From Sneathiella aquimaris (GTDB lineage Bacteria; Pseudomonadota; Alphaproteobacteria; Sneathiellales; Sneathiellaceae): 64,000 nucleotides of DNA. A model generated the notes under the pieces. It searched no databases, was not told where the DNA came from, and worked only from the letters and a program-made list of their open reading frames with translations. The stretch's first letter is position 1. Every line of letters begins with the position of its first letter. The translations under genes and the position numbers were made by a program. The stretch spans positions 620,001 through 684,000 of the forward strand of contig NZ_CP112881.1 in assembly GCF_026409565.1 (NCBI RefSeq). Direction: 5' to 3'. Below, piece by piece: positions 1 to 9,838 of this stretch.

Positions 1-954
1 GTCGCCCCGCTCAAACGTACCGATGACTTTAGTCACGCCTGCTGGCAACAGGCTGGTTCCCCGTGACAAGGCCTGAAGGGCACCTGCGTCAACGCAGTAG
101 GTTCCTTGTGTCGACAATCCGCCAGCGATCCACTTTTTGCGGGCACTCCTGGGCGTGTCTGCAGCAACAAAGCAGGTTGTCCGCGCCCCGCGTTCAATTG
201 CTGTTAAGGGGTGCTGGATCGTGCCACTGGCGATGTACATGTGACATCCTGCAGCCATCGCGATTTGGGCCGCTTTTAGTTTCGTGACCATGCCGCCGCT
301 TCCAACGTCCGTTTGAACACCCCCTGCCATTGATAGAATATCTTCAGTCAGGTTCGAAACTTCCGAAATGAATTCGGCGTCCGGATTTTGTGACGGGTCC
401 TCTTTATAAAGGCCATCCACGTCACTCAGCAGGATAAGGCAATCAGCACCAATCATCTGTGCGACGCGGGCGGCCAATCGATCATTGTCGCCATAGCGGA
501 TTTCGCTGGTGGCGATGGTATCGTTTTCATTGATAACTGGAACAGCGCCGAGGGACAGCAACGTCGATAAAGTGCTTCTGGCATTCAGATAGCGCCTGCG
601 TTCTTCCGTATCCCCCAGGGTGAGAAGGATTTGCGCCACATTCAGGTCATATATGCCCAAAAATTCCTGGTAGGCATGGGCGAGTTGGATCTGTCCGGCG
701 GCCGCAGCAGCCTGACTTTCTTCCAGCTTTAACACGCCGGTCTTAAGTTTAAGAATTTGACGCCCAAGCGCTATAGAGCCCGATGAGACGATCAGAACTT
801 CCTGTCCGCGTTCGCGCATGACAGAGATATCCTCTGCCAATGCACTTAGCCAGGATTTCCGTAATTTTCCTGTCTCCCCGTCGACCAGAAGGGCCGAGCC
901 AATTTTTATGACAACCCGCTTGGCCGTTGTGAATCTATCGCTTAAGGCTGCCAT
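1..954 (-). CDS. proB: Glutamate 5-kinase, C-terminus cut by window edge
   Basis: Phosphorylates L-glutamate in the first step of proline synthesis (cytoplasm). One frame of 318 codons stays open from an ATG (complement 952-954) to the left edge; ProB is usually about 370 residues with a C-terminal PUA domain, so the end of the protein is missing. Amino-acid-kinase signatures are readable in order: [71 protein letters not shown] and [12 protein letters not shown]. The start overlaps the end of obg by 13 bp, which suggests translational coupling. The obg-proB pairing is common in alphaproteobacteria. Confidence 0.95.
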   Translation of the reverse strand, partial: MAALSDRFTTAKRVVIKIGSALLVDGETGKLRKSWLSALAEDISVMRERGQEVLIVSSGSIALGRQILKLKTGVLKLEESQAAAAAGQIQLAHAYQEFLGIYDLNVAQILLTLGDTEERRRYLNARSTLSTLLSLGAVPVINENDTIATSEIRYGDNDRLAARVAQMIGADCLILLSDVDGLYKEDPSQNPDAEFISEVSNLTEDILSMAGGVQTDVGSGGMVTKLKAAQIAMAAGCHMYIASGTIQHPLTAIERGARTTCFVAADTPRSARKKWIAGGLSTQGTYCVDAGALQALSRGTSLLPAGVTKVIGTFERGD

Positions 955-2006
955 TTCTCTTCTTCTTCGCCTGCTTCCAACCGTTCAGCTGCTTGTTGTT
1001 CGGCTTTCTCATCCTCTTTGTCCGCATGGATGATATCCATCAGTTCAAACAGGACTTCGTCAACCTTGTCTCCCGTAACAGCGGAGATCGTCATGACTTT
1101 GCTACCAGACAATTTCTCAAGGATCGCAACTTTTTCCGCAATTTCCTCATCCAGCAGAGAGTCGATCTTGTTTAGGACAAGAATTTCTTCTTTTTTGGCA
1201 AGATCTTCGGCATATGCGTCCAGCTCACCCCGAATGGTCTTGTAAGAGGCCGCAACATCTTCTTCGGTACCGTCGATCATATGGAGCAAAACACGGCAAC
1301 GTTCCACATGTCCAAGGAAACGGTGGCCAAGACCAACGCCTTCTGACGCGCCTTCAATCAGACCAGGAATATCGGCGAGCACAAATTCACGGTTGCCCGC
1401 CCGGACAACACCCAATTGAGGAACAAGTGTTGTAAACGGGTAGTCGGCAATTTTTGGTCGGGCGCGACTGGTTGCACTGAGGAACGTTGATTTTCCGGCA
1501 TTCGGCAAGCCGACCAAACCCGCATCGGCGATCAGTTTCAGGCGCAGCCAGATCCAGCGTTCCTCGCCGGGCCAGCCCTCTTCAAATTTCCGGGGGGCGC
1601 GGTTGGTTGATGTTTTAAAAGCCGCATTGCCGCGGCCGCCGTCACCGCCCTTACACAAGGCAATTTCCTGACCAACCTCGGTCATATCGGCAATGAGTGT
1701 GTCATTGTCATCTTCAAGGACCTGCGTTCCGACAGGAACCTTCAGAATAACATCCGGGGCGGATGCTCCGGTACGGTCACGGCCCATTCCATGTCCGCCA
1801 TTCTTGGCTTTGAAATGCTGCTGATATCGGTAATCAATCAGGGTGTTAAGGCCGTCAACACACCGGATAAGGACAGAACCGCCTCGACCGCCATCGCCGC
1901 CGTTCGGACCGCCAAATTCAATGTATTTCTCGCGCCGGAAACTGACAGAGCCGGGCCCGCCGTTACCAGACTTTAGATAGATTTTCGCCTGATCTAGAAA
2001 TTTCAT
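942..2006 (-). CDS. obgE: GTPase Obg/CgtA
   Basis: Essential ribosome-associated GTPase acting in large-subunit maturation and stress control. The 354-residue protein has the glycine-rich Obg domain (about 1-158), then the G domain with P-loop GLPNAGKS at 166-173, the switch/G3 segment [10 protein letters not shown] and the G4 motif NKID. The C-terminus is a short acidic, Glu-rich tail, usual for proteobacterial Obg. It lies downstream of rplU-rpmA in the common rplU-rpmA-obg-proB order, but a hairpin terminator sits between rpmA and obg, so obg must be expressed by readthrough or from its own promoter in the 112-bp gap. Confidence 0.97.
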   Translation of the reverse strand: MKFLDQAKIYLKSGNGGPGSVSFRREKYIEFGGPNGGDGGRGGSVLIRCVDGLNTLIDYRYQQHFKAKNGGHGMGRDRTGASAPDVILKVPVGTQVLEDDNDTLIADMTEVGQEIALCKGGDGGRGNAAFKTSTNRAPRKFEEGWPGEERWIWLRLKLIADAGLVGLPNAGKSTFLSATSRARPKIADYPFTTLVPQLGVVRAGNREFVLADIPGLIEGASEGVGLGHRFLGHVERCRVLLHMIDGTEEDVAASYKTIRGELDAYAEDLAKKEEILVLNKIDSLLDEEIAEKVAILEKLSGSKVMTISAVTGDKVDEVLFELMDIIHADKEDEKAEQQAAERLEAGEEEEKWQP

Positions 2007-2057
2007 GATAATTGTCGCCGTTTTGCGGCAGAATTTGCTGCCTTGTTAGATAAACGC

Positions 2058-2088
2058 AAAAAAGGGGAATGGCCAGACCATTCCCCTT
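2058..2088 (-). terminator. Intrinsic terminator after rplU-rpmA
   Basis: A perfect 11-bp inverted repeat (2062-2072 with 2078-2088, arm AAGGGGAATGG on the plus strand) with a 5-nt loop. On the minus strand it is followed by a U run (A run at 2058-2063 on the plus strand). It lies 30 bp past the rpmA stop and before obg. Confidence 0.85.
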
Positions 2089-2118
2089 CTTCAAATCTTT
2101 AAACCGTCGTTGGTGGCT

Positions 2119-2376
2119 TTACGCCTGACCCGCCACGGATACGTAGATCTTTCCGCCACTTTTCTTGGTAAAGGTTACTTTACCTTCAGTAACGGCGAAG
2201 ATGGTGTGATCCTTGCCCATTCCAACATTTTCACCCGGGTACCACTTAGTGCCACGCTGGCGCAGAATGATGTTGCCAGGAATAACGGCTTCGCCGCCAT
2301 ATTTTTTGATGCCAAGGCGGCGACCTGCGGAGTCGCGACCGTTACGGGATGAACCACCAGCTTTCTTATGTGCCAT
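2119..2376 (-). CDS. rpmA: 50S ribosomal protein L27
   Basis: Large-subunit protein whose N-terminus reaches the peptidyl-transferase centre. The 85 residues start directly with [16 protein letters not shown], the conserved L27 N-terminus, with no Firmicutes-type cleavable leader, and continue with [24 protein letters not shown] and GKDHTIFA. Length matches the family. It follows rplU after 5 bp and should be co-transcribed with it. Confidence 0.98.
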   Translation of the reverse strand: MAHKKAGGSSRNGRDSAGRRLGIKKYGGEAVIPGNIILRQRGTKWYPGENVGMGKDHTIFAVTEGKVTFTKKSGGKIYVSVAGQA

Positions 2377-2381
2377 CTAGC

Positions 2382-2780
2382 TTACTCCTCGCTTGCTTTT
2401 TCAGCGGCCTTTTTAGGGGCTGCTTTTTTGGCTGCTGCTTTCTTAGGGGCTGCTTTTTTAGCGCCTGAAGCTGCAATATCTGTAATTCTCAGAACAGTAA
2501 TGTCCTGACGATGACCGGCTTTACGACGGTAATTTTGACGACGTTTCTTTTTGAAAACGACAATCTTGTCAGCCCGGCCCTGCTCTAGAAGAGTGGCTGA
2601 AACAGTCGCACCTTCTACAGTAGGGGCACCCACTGTCAGAGCACCATCTTCCGCGGTGACGGCTAGAACTTGGTCCAGCTGTACAGTATCACCAGCTTCA
2701 CCTGAAAGGCGTTCTACTTTGATAACATCGTTTTTGGCGACTTTATATTGCTTGCCGCCGGTTTTGATCACTGCAAACAT
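2382..2780 (-). CDS. rplU: 50S ribosomal protein L21 with Lys/Ala-rich tail
   Basis: Binds 23S rRNA in the large subunit. I start it at the ATG with complement 2778-2780 because [14 protein letters not shown] is the universal L21 N-terminus; the frame stays open upstream but that part has no family similarity. Core signatures are [25 protein letters not shown] and a conserved ITDI. The 132-residue product exceeds the bacterial core of about 103 by a tail built from [13 protein letters not shown]-type repeats ending in EKASEE. Such basic Ala/Lys/Pro tails occur on alphaproteobacterial L21 and probably give extra RNA contacts. First gene of the rplU-rpmA unit. Confidence 0.96.
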   Translation of the reverse strand: MFAVIKTGGKQYKVAKNDVIKVERLSGEAGDTVQLDQVLAVTAEDGALTVGAPTVEGATVSATLLEQGRADKIVVFKKKRRQNYRRKAGHRQDITVLRITDIAASGAKKAAPKKAAAKKAAPKKAAEKASEE

Positions 2781-2851
2781 GGCTGATCCGTTTCGAACAT
2801 AATGGATGGTCGCCGGGACGTGTTTCCCCGCGCACCTCAATTGAAGGCCGC

Positions 2852-2879
2852 AATATATCTATGGTCATTGTTAAGTCAA
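2852..2879 (-). promoter_or_regulatory. Probable sigma-70 promoter of rplU-rpmA
   Basis: On the minus strand TTGACT (2874-2879) is followed after 16 bp by TATATT (2852-2857), each one mismatch or less in key positions from the -35/-10 consensus. This would give a leader of about 65 nt before the rplU ATG. Confidence 0.6.
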
Positions 2880-3149
2880 CATGATTCACAGTCTTTATTG
2901 CAGTTTTTCGACAAAGGGCTCGAATATGGACGTTATTGTAGGGACTGGAGGGACAAATCAAGGTTTGTATTCTGATCCGTGTTTCCTGCAGGGCAGCGGA
3001 CTGATCGTTTTTTTTGGAAATTTTGTCGCAAAAAATGAATCACAGGCGCAAATTTACGAATCCTTATTACTCAGGCTTGCACAACGGGATCAAAAAGTGT
3101 GAACTGTTGGTCCATTCCTCATAGAAAAAGAATAAGAGAGGGCAATATA
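2880..3149. other. Intergenic region between rplU and the MaoC gene
   Basis: The gap between the divergent rplU and MaoC genes (2781-3149) is 369 bp. Apart from the rplU promoter and a Shine-Dalgarno (GAGAGGG, about 3136-3142) before the MaoC gene I see no convincing feature. A 73-codon plus-strand frame at 2881-3102 has no recognisable content. Confidence 0.5.
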
Positions 3150-3644
3150 ATGAACGCAGACAACAACGCGGAACGTTTTGATCCGTTCAGCCATACATTG
3201 GTTGAAACAAAGGGATTTGAAGAATTACAGGTAGGAGACCGGTTTCCTATTCCCTCCCGTACCATTGGGGACGCAAATTTTGCGGCGTTTCAATTAGCAT
3301 CGGGGGATAATCATCCTATTCACTATGACGAAGAATACTGCAAAGCGTTGGGCTATGACGGATTGCTTGCCCACGGCTTTCAGCTACTCATTCAGACTTG
3401 CCCGGGCGCCGGATTATTCCCCCATGTCCTTGGAGATTGCATGATCGGTTTTATTGAGCAGTCCAGTAAATTCCTGAAACCGCTTATTGCAGGGGATACG
3501 GTTTATCCGTTACTTGTTATTTCAGATCTAAAAAAACAGACCAAAACGGGTGTCGTGACCGTCAAATCAACGGTCCACAATCAGCGCAATGAGCTTCTGA
3601 TGGAAGGCGAAATGAAATTCCTTGTGAAGCTTAAACTGGAATAG
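3150..3644 (+). CDS. MaoC-family (R)-specific hydratase-like protein
   Basis: Hot-dog-fold protein of the MaoC/enoyl-CoA hydratase-2 type, expected to hydrate or dehydrate a CoA thioester. The signature is GDNHPIHYDEEYCKALGYDG followed by LLAHGFQL, where Asp and His are the family's catalytic pair (D-x-N-P-I-H). Single hot-dog domain of 164 residues. I start at the ATG at 3150, which has GAGAGGG just upstream, rather than at an upstream in-frame codon at 3099. A dioxygenase gene follows after 10 bp, so the two probably form an operon. The substrate cannot be read from sequence; some members act in methylmalyl/mesaconyl-CoA chemistry. Confidence 0.85.
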   Translation: MNADNNAERFDPFSHTLVETKGFEELQVGDRFPIPSRTIGDANFAAFQLASGDNHPIHYDEEYCKALGYDGLLAHGFQLLIQTCPGAGLFPHVLGDCMIGFIEQSSKFLKPLIAGDTVYPLLVISDLKKQTKTGVVTVKSTVHNQRNELLMEGEMKFLVKLKLE

Positions 3645-3654
3645 GGATCGAGAT

Positions 3655-4647
3655 ATGGCTGGATATATGTCTTTCCGGGATCAGTCGCGGCACTATTTTG
3701 ATCGACCTCATGAAGGCCCTGCAACAGAACCGGTGAAGGGAGAGGCGGCTTGGACAGGGGACACGCTTCGCTCGTCAGAAAGCTGGATTGAAACCTTTTC
3801 GCAGGAAGAGATTTCAGAAATTAATGCTGCACTGGATTTTTCGGCACAACAGGGAAAGGCAACCAACGCACTTGGTCCGTCTGACTTTCCACTGCCGCTC
3901 TTGTCGGAAAAAATACAGAAGTGGCAGAAGGTGCTGCGTTGCGGACGCGGATTTCAGGTTCTGCGAGGGTTGCCGGTTGATGACTGGGGAGCGGAAAAGG
4001 CAGAGCGTTTTTTCTGGTGCTTCGGTCTTCATCTTGGGCGACCGGGGGCGCAGAATGCAGCGGGTGACTTGCTGGGGCATGTCATCGATACAGGGGCCGC
4101 TGAGAATGACCCGCTTTCCAGATTATACAAGACGGCATCCAAGATAAAATATCATTGTGACGGGGCCGATATCGTCGGCCTTTTATGCCTGAATAAGGCG
4201 AAGTCAGGGGGGCAAAGCCGGATTGTGAGTTCTGTCACTGTGTTTAACCGGCTTCTGGAAAGTCGGCCGGATCTGGCAGCATTGCTCTTTGAAAGCCGCC
4301 CGTTGGATATTCGAAATGAAAGTAAATCGGGCGCCCGGTCGCATATCCGAGTAACTCCCTGTGCTTATGCAAAGGGCCGGTTATCCACTTTTTACCATGC
4401 GGATTATTTCAGATCTGTTGTTCGTCACGCGGATGTGCCTGCTTTTTCTGAAATTGACCAACAGCTTCTTGATTATTATGAACGGATTGCCGCTGATCCA
4501 GCCCTGTATCTGGATATGGATCTTGAGCCCGGCGACATCCAACTTTTATCCAACCATACAAACCTGCATGCCAGAACGGATTATATTGATCAGGACGATC
4601 CTGCCGAAAGACGGCACCTTCTCAGGCTTTGGTTGTCTTTAGAATAA
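3655..4647 (+). CDS. TauD/TfdA-like Fe(II)/2-oxoglutarate dioxygenase
   Basis: Probable non-haem iron oxygenase of the TauD/TfdA superfamily. The metal-binding facial triad is visible as H-x-D in KYHCDGADIVGLLCL at about residues 163-165 and a distal His in LSNHTNLHART near residue 303; the Arg expected to bind 2-oxoglutarate is in ERRHLLRLWL near the C-terminus. The 330-residue length fits the long TauD-like group (family core about 280). Ten bp downstream of the MaoC gene and probably co-transcribed. The substrate is unknown; placement opposite amine and acyl-CoA catabolism genes suggests a degradative role. Confidence 0.82.
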   Translation: MAGYMSFRDQSRHYFDRPHEGPATEPVKGEAAWTGDTLRSSESWIETFSQEEISEINAALDFSAQQGKATNALGPSDFPLPLLSEKIQKWQKVLRCGRGFQVLRGLPVDDWGAEKAERFFWCFGLHLGRPGAQNAAGDLLGHVIDTGAAENDPLSRLYKTASKIKYHCDGADIVGLLCLNKAKSGGQSRIVSSVTVFNRLLESRPDLAALLFESRPLDIRNESKSGARSHIRVTPCAYAKGRLSTFYHADYFRSVVRHADVPAFSEIDQQLLDYYERIAADPALYLDMDLEPGDIQLLSNHTNLHARTDYIDQDDPAERRHLLRLWLSLE

Positions 4648-4652
4648 TAATA

Positions 4653-4688
4653 GCCAGAAAGGCGCGTTGTATCTGGAACCTTTCTGGC
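4653..4688. terminator. Perfect inverted repeat between convergent genes
   Basis: GCCAGAAAGG (4653-4662) and CCTTTCTGGC (4679-4688) form a perfect 10-bp stem with a 16-nt loop, six bases past the dioxygenase stop. The T run on the plus side is short and interrupted, so termination is likely but not certain. Confidence 0.5.
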
Positions 4689-4746
4689 GGATCCTGTTTT
4701 AATCAGAACGTCCAGAACCGTGTTTTGGGGCACTGATACAGGCGTG

Positions 4747-6294
4747 TTATGGCCTGACGCCAAAGCTGGGGCGCCCGGTTTTTCGAAGCGGTGCTGCGAG
4801 ATCCGCAAATTCACACAGTAATTTTCGCGTATCGCGAGGATCAATGATTTCTTCCACCATAAAGCGCTCTGCCGTTCTGAAGGGTGATTTATACTGGTTC
4901 AGGCGGGCTTCGATCTCCGCGAGCGTGGCTTCGGGATCATCAGAGGCTTCTATTTCCGACTTGTAAGCGGCTTCCAGCCCCCCTGCGACGGGTAAGGATC
5001 CCCAGTCACCGGACGGCCAGGCATATCTGATATTGAAGCGTGATGCGTTCATATGGGCAGCCCCAGCAACCCCGTAGGCTTTGCGCAAAATAATACTGCA
5101 CCACGGAGTTTTCGCCTGAAATATAGCAGTCATCGCCCGAACGCCGTGGCGAATGGTGGCTTGTTCTTCAGCTTCGCGCCCAACAAGAAAGCCCGGGACA
5201 TCAACCAGATGAACCACCGGCAGGTGAAACGTTTCAGCAAGGTCGACAAAACGTAAGACTTTATCTGCGGCATCGGCTGTCCAGGCGCCAGCATAATGGT
5301 AAGGATCGCTTGCCATGACGGCGACGGGCCAGCCATCCAACCGGGCAAATCCGGTAATAACGGAGCGGCCCCATTTCTTGCCCATTTCGAAAAAGCTGTC
5401 TGCATCGAAAACCGATTTCAGAATTTTCCGCATTTTATAAACCTGTCTTGGGTTTCGCGGAATTGCCTCAATCAACCAGTCATCTTTTCGGTCCGCCGGA
5501 TCCACACAGGCTGAACGAGCTGGTAGTTGGTGCACAGATGGCGGAAGGTAGGATAAAAACTGACGGGTTCGCTCGAAGGCTTCCTCTTCAGAGGCGACTT
5601 CGTCGTCAACAGCCCCGTTTCTAGTATGAATGTCTGAGCCGCCAAGCTCATTCTTGCCGAGATGTTCTCCAACCCGTGCAACAACGGGCGGACCGGCAAC
5701 AAACATCTGTGAGGTGCCTTTGACCATCATGGAATAATGTGAAGCGGCAACCCGCGCGGCGCCCAGTCCGGCGGTTGAACCAAGCGCCAGCCCAACAACA
5801 GGCACTGTCGACAGGTTGTCGACAACCACTTCCCAGCCCCGAACAGCCGGAATATAAGTACGCCCTTCTGTTTCGATCGTTTTTACGGATCCGCCGCCGC
5901 CCGTACCGTCAACCAGCCGGACCAGGGGCAGTTCCAATTCATTAGCCATTTGTTCGACGTGGGTGAGCTTCTCGCGAATGCCGGCATCATTGGCGCCTCC
6001 GCGGACCGTGAAATCGTCGCCGGCAACAATCACCGTTCGGCCATCCAGTTTGCCTCGTCCCGTAATGAGGTTGGCGGGTTGCATCTGGGTAATATTCCCC
6101 TCCTCATCATAGTCTACTTTGCCCGTTACCGAGCCGACTTCATGAAAGCTGTCTGGATCAAGCAGTTTCTGGATGCGATCTCTAACCGGCAGTTTTCCGT
6201 TCTTTATGTGGCGGGCCAGTTTTTCTTCGCCGCCCATTTTTCTGGCAAGTTCTTGACGGCGGCGAAGTTCGCTAATTTCTGGTTTCCAGGACAT
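4747..6294 (-). CDS. Acyl-CoA carboxylase carboxyltransferase (beta) subunit
   Basis: Carboxyltransferase half of a biotin-dependent acyl-CoA carboxylase (propionyl-, methylcrotonyl- or geranyl-CoA type). The 515-residue protein has the two crotonase-like halves: N-terminal VRDRIQKLLDPDSFHEVG, DFTVRGG and the glycine-rich RLVDGTGGGGSVKTIE; C-terminal VVHLVDVPGFLVGREAE and ILRKAYGVAGAAHM. No biotin carboxylase or biotin-carrier alpha subunit lies nearby, so the partner must be elsewhere or the gene may act with a general alpha subunit. It is downstream of the dimethylglycine dehydrogenase-like gene by about 60 bp on the same strand. Confidence 0.88.
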   Translation of the reverse strand: MSWKPEISELRRRQELARKMGGEEKLARHIKNGKLPVRDRIQKLLDPDSFHEVGSVTGKVDYDEEGNITQMQPANLITGRGKLDGRTVIVAGDDFTVRGGANDAGIREKLTHVEQMANELELPLVRLVDGTGGGGSVKTIETEGRTYIPAVRGWEVVVDNLSTVPVVGLALGSTAGLGAARVAASHYSMMVKGTSQMFVAGPPVVARVGEHLGKNELGGSDIHTRNGAVDDEVASEEEAFERTRQFLSYLPPSVHQLPARSACVDPADRKDDWLIEAIPRNPRQVYKMRKILKSVFDADSFFEMGKKWGRSVITGFARLDGWPVAVMASDPYHYAGAWTADAADKVLRFVDLAETFHLPVVHLVDVPGFLVGREAEEQATIRHGVRAMTAIFQAKTPWCSIILRKAYGVAGAAHMNASRFNIRYAWPSGDWGSLPVAGGLEAAYKSEIEASDDPEATLAEIEARLNQYKSPFRTAERFMVEEIIDPRDTRKLLCEFADLAAPLRKTGRPSFGVRP

Positions 6295-6355
6295 TTGAGT
6301 CTCCCCTTATTATTTTTTTAGAATACTAGGCGAGAGCCAATCAAATAGCGAGGGC

Positions 6356-8809
6356 TTAAGATTTAGGCCGTTCAGATTTTGGATCATACAAGGGGCCAAG
6401 GCTTGCCGAGGCGGGATATTTAACGCCGGCAATTTCGATTTCGTACATACTGGCGAGCAACGCTGATTTATCAAAATGCCCGTCGTATTTTACATATCCC
6501 AAACCGACTGCGCTGCCGACGGTATGCCCATAGGCTGCGGAAGAAATATTCCCGGCCCGTTTGCCATCACGCCAGATCGGTTCGTCGTGCAACAGCGTGG
6601 CGTCTTTATCTTGCAATGTGAAAATAAGGAGACGTTTACCATACCCTTCCTGTTTTTGTTTGAGCAACGCGTCTTTTCCGATGAAACCTTCTGGTTTGTC
6701 CCAGTCAATTGTGAAGGCAAGGCCCGCTTCAAGGGGGGTGTCTTCGTCCGTAATATCGTGGCCCCAATGGCGATAGCCTTTTTCAATGCGAAGCGAGTCC
6801 ATCGCGTGATACCCCGTATGTTTGAGGCCATGCTTTTGCCCGGCAGCGACAATAGTATCGTAAACATTTTGTGCAAATTCAGTTGGAATATAAAGTTCCC
6901 AGCCCAATTCTCCAACATAGGTGATCCGCGTAGCCTGTACCTTTGCGTAAGCAAGATCAATTTCCTGACTGGTACCAAATGGAAAGGCCTTGTTGCTTAA
7001 ATCGCTGCTGGTGAGAGATGAAAGCAGGGCGCGGGAATTGGGGCCCATAATCCCTAAAACCGCATAGGCCGACGTCACATCTGTTGCTGTTACGCGATCC
7101 TTTTCTGTGATCTGTTTGTTGATCCAGTGAAGATCCCGCACTTGCGATCCCGAGGCGGTGACTACCATAAAACAGGATTGCGAGAGGCGGGTGATGGTAA
7201 GGTCCGCTTCGATCCCTCCGCGGGCATTGAGCCATTGAGTATAGACAACCTTACCATTTTCTACAGCGAGGTTGGCAGTGGAAAGCCGGTTCAGGAAAGC
7301 TTCCGCATCAGCACCCTGCACTAGATATTTGGCAAATGAGCTTTGGTCAAACAGGCCAACTGTTTCCCGCACAGCGGTATGTTCGGCGGCGGCATTGTCA
7401 AACCAGTTCTGGCGGCCGAAACTATACTTATATTCCGCTTTCATTCCGTCGGTTGCGTACCAGTTGGGGCGCTCCCATCCTGCTTGTTCACCAAAGCACG
7501 CGCCGGCTTGTTCCAATCGATCGTGGAGTGTTGATTTGCGAACGTTTCGGGCGGTTTCAGGCTGACGAAAAGGCCAGTGCATTTGATATAAGAGACCCAG
7601 ACTTTCTTTGGTTCTGTCATACAGATATTGCCGATTGGACTGAAACGGCATGGTCCGGCGAATATCCACATCCCAAAGATCCATGGTCGGTTCGCCTTGG
7701 TCGATCCAGTCAGCAAGGACCTTTCCCGCTCCGCCAGCTGATTGAATGCCGATGGAATTAAAGCCGGTGGCTATGAATAGATTTTCCATATTGGGCGCTT
7801 CACCGAGCAAATATCGATCATCAGGCGTGAAGCTTTCCGGACCATTGAAGAATGTGCGAATACCTGTCTTCTCCAGAATAGGCATCCGCCGCATGGCGTT
7901 CATCAGAAACGGTTCGAAATGGTCCAGGTTGGGGGGAAGTTCATCAAAGCAGAAATCTTCTGAAATTCCGTTGTGCCCCCACGGTTTTGCAACCGGCTCA
8001 AACGCACCGATCAAGAGTTTTCCGGCATCTTCTTTGATGTAGATACTATGATCGGGGTCGCGCAGGACGGGCAGATCATTGGGCAGGCCATCGATCCCTT
8101 CCGTTACAACGTAGAAATGCTCAGCGGCATGTAAGGGGACGGAGACGCCAATAGCGGCGGCGATGTCCCGGGACCACATTCCGCCGCATAAAACCACCTT
8201 TTTTGCGGATATGGGGCCGTGATCAGTCTCAACGCCGGTTATCTTTCCGTCACGATGCTGGATATTTTCAACTTTGACCCCTTCATGGATATGGGCCCCG
8301 TTGTCGCGGGCAACAGAGGCCATGGCGCGGGTGGTATCGATGGGGTTGGTTTGGCCATCGCTTGGCAGAAAAATGGCGCCAAGCAAATCATCTGTTGTAA
8401 TCAAAGGCCAACGATTTTTGATTTCTTCCGGGGTAAAAATCTCGCATTCCAGTCCCAGGTTGCGGGCCATGGAAGCGCCGCGGCGTAACTCTTCCCATCG
8501 GCCTTCTGTCATTGCACAGCCTAAAGAGCCGTTCTGTTTAAAGCCGGTGGAATAGTCAGTGGTGGTTTCCAGATCACGATAGAGATCACTGGTATATTGA
8601 GCCATGCGCGTAAGGTTACTGGTCGCCCGTAATTGCCCAACCAGTCCAGCCGCATGCCACGTGGTTCCGCATGTCAGTTCTTTGCGTTCCAGCAGATGGA
8701 CATCTTTATACCCAAGTAACGCAAGGTGATACGCGACAGAGCAGCCGATGACACCGCCCCCGATGATGATGATATCTGCGCTTTGAGGAAGTGAGACTGT
8801 TCGTGACAT
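6356..8809 (-). CDS. Dimethylglycine/sarcosine dehydrogenase-like flavoprotein with GcvT domain
   Basis: FAD-dependent oxidative N-demethylase of the DMGDH/SARDH family, transferring the methyl carbon to tetrahydrofolate. The 817 residues match full-length DMGDH. Order: dinucleotide fold [20 protein letters not shown] near the N-terminus; [11 protein letters not shown], where the family's His attaches FAD covalently; a central FAO segment ending in [17 protein letters not shown]; then an aminomethyltransferase (GcvT-like) half with [24 protein letters not shown] and [17 protein letters not shown]. The upstream cupin regulator ends 9 bp before it, pointing to a regulator-enzyme operon. Precise amine substrate unknown. 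Confidence 0.9.
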   Translation of the reverse strand: MSRTVSLPQSADIIIIGGGVIGCSVAYHLALLGYKDVHLLERKELTCGTTWHAAGLVGQLRATSNLTRMAQYTSDLYRDLETTTDYSTGFKQNGSLGCAMTEGRWEELRRGASMARNLGLECEIFTPEEIKNRWPLITTDDLLGAIFLPSDGQTNPIDTTRAMASVARDNGAHIHEGVKVENIQHRDGKITGVETDHGPISAKKVVLCGGMWSRDIAAAIGVSVPLHAAEHFYVVTEGIDGLPNDLPVLRDPDHSIYIKEDAGKLLIGAFEPVAKPWGHNGISEDFCFDELPPNLDHFEPFLMNAMRRMPILEKTGIRTFFNGPESFTPDDRYLLGEAPNMENLFIATGFNSIGIQSAGGAGKVLADWIDQGEPTMDLWDVDIRRTMPFQSNRQYLYDRTKESLGLLYQMHWPFRQPETARNVRKSTLHDRLEQAGACFGEQAGWERPNWYATDGMKAEYKYSFGRQNWFDNAAAEHTAVRETVGLFDQSSFAKYLVQGADAEAFLNRLSTANLAVENGKVVYTQWLNARGGIEADLTITRLSQSCFMVVTASGSQVRDLHWINKQITEKDRVTATDVTSAYAVLGIMGPNSRALLSSLTSSDLSNKAFPFGTSQEIDLAYAKVQATRITYVGELGWELYIPTEFAQNVYDTIVAAGQKHGLKHTGYHAMDSLRIEKGYRHWGHDITDEDTPLEAGLAFTIDWDKPEGFIGKDALLKQKQEGYGKRLLIFTLQDKDATLLHDEPIWRDGKRAGNISSAAYGHTVGSAVGLGYVKYDGHFDKSALLASMYEIEIAGVKYPASASLGPLYDPKSERPKS

Positions 8810-8818
8810 GGCGTTTTC

Positions 8819-9418
8819 CTAATAGTTCGGTGGTGTGATGACCCACGCAATGACAAGATTTTCATCGCCGGGATTGACGCAGGCATGTTCTCCTTTGTCA
8901 GGCAGGGAAAAACTGTCCCCTTCCCTCAAAGAAAACGTTTTTCCGTTAATCGTGATATCGAGAAGACCCTGTAGAATAAGGCCAGCCTCTTCTCCTTTGC
9001 GCTGCCTCGGCCGATCTCCGGTTCCGGCGCCGGGTTGATAGGTGGTCAGAAGAAATTCCAGCGACCCGCTGAGATTGGGAGAGAGCAATTCTTCGGTCAA
9101 TCCAGTGCTGGAAAGATCAAGTGTTTTTCGGTTTTCCTTGCGAACTATGAAATCCCGTTCTTCTTTTGGGGCATTTGCCTGCCCGCTAAAGAACCAGCTG
9201 GCCTGAACGCCCAACGCGGCAGAAATATCCTGCAGGACCGGGATGGTCACCGAGCTTTTCCCCCGCTCTATCTGGCTGATATACCCGACTGACTTGCCGA
9301 TCGTTTCTGATAATTCTGTCAGTGTCAGTCTTTTGGCCCGGCGTAAATCCCGGATCTGGTGACCAATGGCAAGTTCATCCATCGAGGGATGAACTTTATT
9401 TTCCTGCATGTCACTCAT
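8819..9418 (-). CDS. XRE-family regulator with C-terminal cupin domain
   Basis: One-component transcription factor of the PuuR/SutR-like group. Residues about 16-75 form an XRE helix-turn-helix (LRRAKRLTLTELSETIGKSV, then YISQIERGKSSVTIPVLQDI); residues about 115-199 form a small beta-barrel cupin with PGAGTGDRP, EEAGLILQGLLDITING and LREGDSFSLPDKGEHAC. It is first in a minus-strand unit with the DMGDH-like dehydrogenase 9 bp downstream, so it most likely senses the amine or a product and controls that enzyme. An imperfect inverted repeat GTGAAA/TTTCAC at 9444-9468 could be its own operator. Confidence 0.88.
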   Translation of the reverse strand: MSDMQENKVHPSMDELAIGHQIRDLRRAKRLTLTELSETIGKSVGYISQIERGKSSVTIPVLQDISAALGVQASWFFSGQANAPKEERDFIVRKENRKTLDLSSTGLTEELLSPNLSGSLEFLLTTYQPGAGTGDRPRQRKGEEAGLILQGLLDITINGKTFSLREGDSFSLPDKGEHACVNPGDENLVIAWVITPPNY

Positions 9419-9838
9419 AATTTGGGTCCAAAATTATTCATACGTGAAATTATTAAGCATTTTTTCACAACAGAAAAATTTTGCAACATATTTTTATTAT
9501 AGAGAAAAGAAGTTTGATTTTTTCAATGAAATTGAACCAGGGCGCAGGTAAGGCCAGAGATGGCGACGTTGTCTGTCGTTTGAAGAAGTTTTTTTGGGGG
9601 GAAGTTTGGTGTGCGAGCTGAGACCGGGTGTGTACGGCACCCGGCCTATTCAAAACGCTACTGATTACGCAACTGGTACTCAACTCTTTACGCTACGAGA
9701 TACGCTACTCTTTAAGCTACTGGCGTGGATAATAGGGGCCGGATCTTAAAAAGCAGTTAGGGAACACGGTTAAAAACCGTTTACTTTTGATTTTTTTTGA
9801 AATTTCTGGTTATCCTGTATTTTGCAAGGAGGGCGTGA
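9419..9838. other. Divergent intergenic region, cupin regulator / mscS
   Basis: This 420-bp stretch has no convincing gene. It contains the inverted repeat GTGAAA...TTTCAC (9444-9468) close to the regulator start, a GC-rich hairpin CCGGGTG/CACCCGG (9624-9630 with 9638-9644) without a T run, a cluster of CGCTAC-type short repeats (9656-9720), a small hairpin ACGGTT/AACCGT (9766-9780) and a strong Shine-Dalgarno AGGAGGG before the channel gene. Confidence 0.5.
9683..9720. repeat. 14-bp direct repeat, 24-bp period
   Basis: ACTCTTTACGCTAC at 9683-9696 and ACTCTTTAAGCTAC at 9707-9720 differ at one base. Further CGCTAC copies lie at 9656-9661 and 9703-9708. Function unknown; could be tandem protein-binding sites. 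Confidence 0.6.

Noticed and set aside
2881-3102. 73-codon plus-strand open frame upstream of the MaoC gene
   Set aside because: No Shine-Dalgarno, no recognisable protein content, and it overlaps the rplU promoter.
9465-9683. 72-codon minus-strand frame in the regulator/mscS gap
   Set aside because: Ends in poly-Lys/Ile sequence from AT-rich DNA; no family similarity and no ribosome-binding site.
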